From Bacillus sp. es.034 (lineage in GTDB: Bacteria; Bacillota; Bacilli; Bacillales; Bacillaceae_B): DNA of 64,000 nucleotides. The notes under the pieces are model-generated. The model ran no database searches, was not told where the DNA came from, and was given only the letters and a program-made list of their open reading frames with translations. Positions 62,742 to 64,000 of the stretch are shown in pieces (position 1 is the first letter of the stretch; each line of letters starts with the position of its first letter). A program made the position numbers and the translations under genes. The stretch spans positions 62,001 through 126,000 of the forward strand of contig NZ_PDIY01000001.1 in NCBI RefSeq assembly GCF_002563655.1, given 5' to 3'.

Positions 62742-63008
62742 GTGAAAAAAACGGCGTTCATCTTCCTGTATATCATTGTAATCGGTTCCGCCATCGGGGG
62801 ATATGTTCTCGTTGAATACAGCAAGGGACAACTTGAACGTTCAACGCTTCTCCTCCTGCTCTTAACCCTTGCCTTTTTATCCATCAGCTTGCAGCTGACG
62901 GTATTGATGAAAACGAAAGCACCCCTGACAAAGTGGAAGTGGCTTTCTTTATCGAGCGGCCTGCTTATCGGCGGGCTGACTTTTCTTTATTTATTCCTTC
63001 TTAAGTAA
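62742..63008 (+). CDS. Cytochrome oxidase subunit IV-like membrane protein
   Basis: An 88-residue protein with three membrane helices (about 4-22, 34-52, 66-85). It starts at GTG 62742, overlapping nothing but 2 bp after the subunit III stop. Size, position and hydrophobicity fit the bacterial subunit IV, though sequence resemblance is low. Confidence 0.72.
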   Translation: MKKTAFIFLYIIVIGSAIGGYVLVEYSKGQLERSTLLLLLLTLAFLSISLQLTVLMKTKAPLTKWKWLSLSSGLLIGGLTFLYLFLLK

Positions 63009-63038
63009 ATGGAAAAGGGCACGCTCCCTTTTCCATTT
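63007..63038 (+). terminator. Terminator of the oxidase operon
   Basis: AAATGGAAAAGGG pairs perfectly with CCCTTTTCCATTT (13 bp) around CACGCT. The stem begins within the stop codon of the subunit IV gene. Confidence 0.82.
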
Positions 63039-63175
63039 CATCCTCACTACATTCCCGCTGGTTTAAACATATATATAAAACATGACTTTTCTCCCTTCCC
63101 TCCCTCTTTCAATCATGTTAAAATAATCCAAAATCAGACAAATAGTCACCCCTTTATTGAAAGGAGATGTAGATA

Positions 63176-63412
63176 ATGTCAGAAAATAATGAGCTGTACA
63201 CCATTTTAAGGACACTTGAGACCTATTCCCAAAGTGACATCACACATTCATTTTCTGAACATGATACTGACCTCTTGAGGGTTTCTTATTCCCATGAATC
63301 CAAAGTCTTTGTCGTCAGACAACATGACTCAGTGGAAACCTATCCGGACAAACCGTCCGCTTTAGCCAGGTTAGAATCATTATTACACGATTTAAAAAAC
63401 CCTGCCCGGTAA
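63176..63412 (+). CDS. Small hypothetical protein (78 aa, YkuJ/DUF1797-like)
   Basis: A 78-residue soluble protein: ILRTLETYSQSDITHSFSEH, then strands LLRVSYSHESKVFVVRQH and a C-terminal helix SALARLESLLHDL. The arrangement recalls the small DUF1797 (YkuJ) family, but this is weak. ATG 63176 follows AAAGGAG at 8 nt. Ends 24 nt before a bidirectional terminator. Confidence 0.7.
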   Translation: MSENNELYTILRTLETYSQSDITHSFSEHDTDLLRVSYSHESKVFVVRQHDSVETYPDKPSALARLESLLHDLKNPAR

Positions 63413-63436
63413 AAAAGCATGCCATACCACAAAAAA

Positions 63437-63470
63437 AAGACCCGTCGCCGCTATCGGATCGACAGGTCTT
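63437..63470. terminator. Bidirectional terminator before the GsiB-like gene
   Basis: AAGACC-CGTCG pairs with CGAC-AGGTCTT around CCGCTATCGGAT, with A-run upstream and CTTTCTTTTCC downstream. It separates convergent genes. Confidence 0.7.
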
Positions 63471-63496
63471 CTTTCTTTTCCGGAAATCATCAGGTA

Positions 63497-63853
63497 CTAT
63501 TTATTGTTATTTGAATTGTTTGAGCGGCTGGAGTTGCTTGAGCTACCCGAGTTGCTTGAATTACTTGAGTTGCTGGACTGGCTTCCGCCCTTTGCTCCGA
63601 TTTCCTGATAAAATTTCTTATCGTGATTCTCTGACGTGGCTTCTCCGCCTTTTTCACCAATCTCCTGGTAGAATTCCTTGTCATGATTCTTCGCTGTTTG
63701 TTCTCCGCCTTTACGGCCGGCTTCTTCGTAGCTCATTTTGTTGTTGTTATTGTTGTTGCTGCTGTTGCTGTTGCTGCTGTTATTATTGTTTCTGCTGTTA
63801 TTGTTATTGTTATTGTTACCACTATTGTTATTGTTATTGTTGTTGTTTGCCAT
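63497..63853 (-). CDS. GsiB-like general stress protein with Asn/Ser-rich ends
   Basis: A 118-residue hydrophilic protein. The centre has three KGG repeats (AGRKGGEQTAKNHDKEFYQE, then EKGGEATSENHDKKFYQE and AKGGSQSS), the 20-residue unit of GsiB, a desiccation and general stress protein. Both flanks are low-complexity: about 38 residues of Asn with some Ser at the N-terminus and (Ser/Asn)-rich repeats of NSSNSS at the C-terminus. Codons are mostly AAC/AAT, as in a triplet tract. Ribosome binding site AGGAGG is present. Sigma-B motif not found. Confidence 0.88.
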   Translation of the reverse strand: MANNNNNNNNSGNNNNNNNSRNNNNSSNSNSSNNNNNNKMSYEEAGRKGGEQTAKNHDKEFYQEIGEKGGEATSENHDKKFYQEIGAKGGSQSSNSSNSSNSGSSSNSSRSNNSNNNK

Positions 63854-63916
63854 AATTAAAATCCTCCTTAAAGTTAGTAAAGTTGGTTCTAAACAAATTC
63901 ATCAAGGACGGTGGAT

Positions 63917-64000
63917 TTAGTTATTGTTGCTGTTTGAATTATTGCTGTTTAAGCTGTTTGAGCTGTTTGAGCTGTTTGAGCTGTTTGAGCTGTTTGAGCT
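63917..64000 (-). CDS. Partial Ser/Asn-rich protein, C-terminal end only
   Basis: Read on the minus strand, the last 27 codons before TAA (63917-63919) encode SSN repeats ending SNNSNSNNN. The rest lies beyond the window. The C-terminal composition equals that of the GsiB-like protein 64 bp downstream, so it is probably a tandem paralogue. Confidence 0.6.
   Translation of the reverse strand, partial: SSNSSNSSNSSNSSNSLNSNNSNSNNN
63952..64000. repeat. Tandem 9-bp repeat GCTGTTTGA
   Basis: At least five near-perfect units of GCTGTTTGA run into the window edge, encoding Ser-Ser-Asn units on the minus strand. Slippage could change its length. Confidence 0.85.

Overview
The window reads as chromosome from a low-to-mid GC, endospore-forming Firmicute of the Bacillaceae (Bacillus sensu lato; a Rossellomorea/Bacillus-type genome is my guess). 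The evidence is an A-C-B ordered gerA-type germinant receptor operon, phoD with its own tatC/tatA, adhR-adhA, paiAB, a GsiB-like stress protein, strong AGGAGG ribosome binding sites and A/T-flanked intrinsic terminators. No rRNA, tRNA, IS element, prophage or CRISPR array was seen.

Region 1 (1-12.2 kb) is one long leftward catabolic operon under a LacI-family regulator. In transcription order it encodes a metallo-beta-lactamase-fold hydrolase, an SDR dehydrogenase, a BtpA/SgcQ-family protein, a nucleoside hydrolase, a TRZ/ATZ-type amidohydrolase, a complete dedicated ECF importer (S, T, two ATPases), an Asp/Glu-racemase-family protein, a 3-hydroxyisobutyrate/threonate-type dehydrogenase and a four-carbon-acid-sugar (3-oxo-tetronate) kinase cut by the window edge. 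Together they suggest uptake of a nucleoside-like compound, removal of the base, oxidation of the sugar and conversion to a phosphorylated four-carbon acid. This assembled pathway is the best candidate here for an undescribed system. Three GGAAACGTTTCC operators mark its regulation, and one of them sits inside the lacI terminator hairpin.

Region 2 (12.4-20.7 kb) holds a small helical protein, a LURP-one-type protein, a thermonuclease lipoprotein, a Pho-regulated phoD-tatC-tatA operon and a fused dihydroxyacetone kinase. Region 3 (20.8-37.4 kb) is an accessory stretch of small enzymes and regulators: YciI, NTF2-like and three DinB proteins, two nucleotidyltransferases, adhR/adhA, marR-paiA-paiB, lysE with an XRE-cupin regulator, yitT, an APH-type kinase, a RidA gene broken by an in-frame stop, and an AlkD-like protein. 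Region 4 (37.4-46.1 kb) has the germinant receptor operon, a Gmad2 lipoprotein, PerR-type katG, and a regulator-psd pair. Region 5 (46.4-58.9 kb) has two YdcZ-type DMT transporters flanking a Crp/Fnr regulator, a DUF3231 protein, a TetR-controlled MFS exporter, ahpC-ahpF, a PP2C gene broken by an in-frame stop, a Dph6-type ATPase, a DUF3243 protein with an apparent ATC start, and a PAS-STAS protein. Region 6 (59.2-64 kb) is a four-gene terminal oxidase operon and two low-complexity Asn/Ser-rich stress-protein genes.

A recurrent theme is a family of dispersed repeats built on GGGACGGTTC or GGGAC(A/G)GGWCC. They form hairpins and terminators between genes, sometimes abut or enter coding ends, and artificially extend several reading frames upstream of the true starts.
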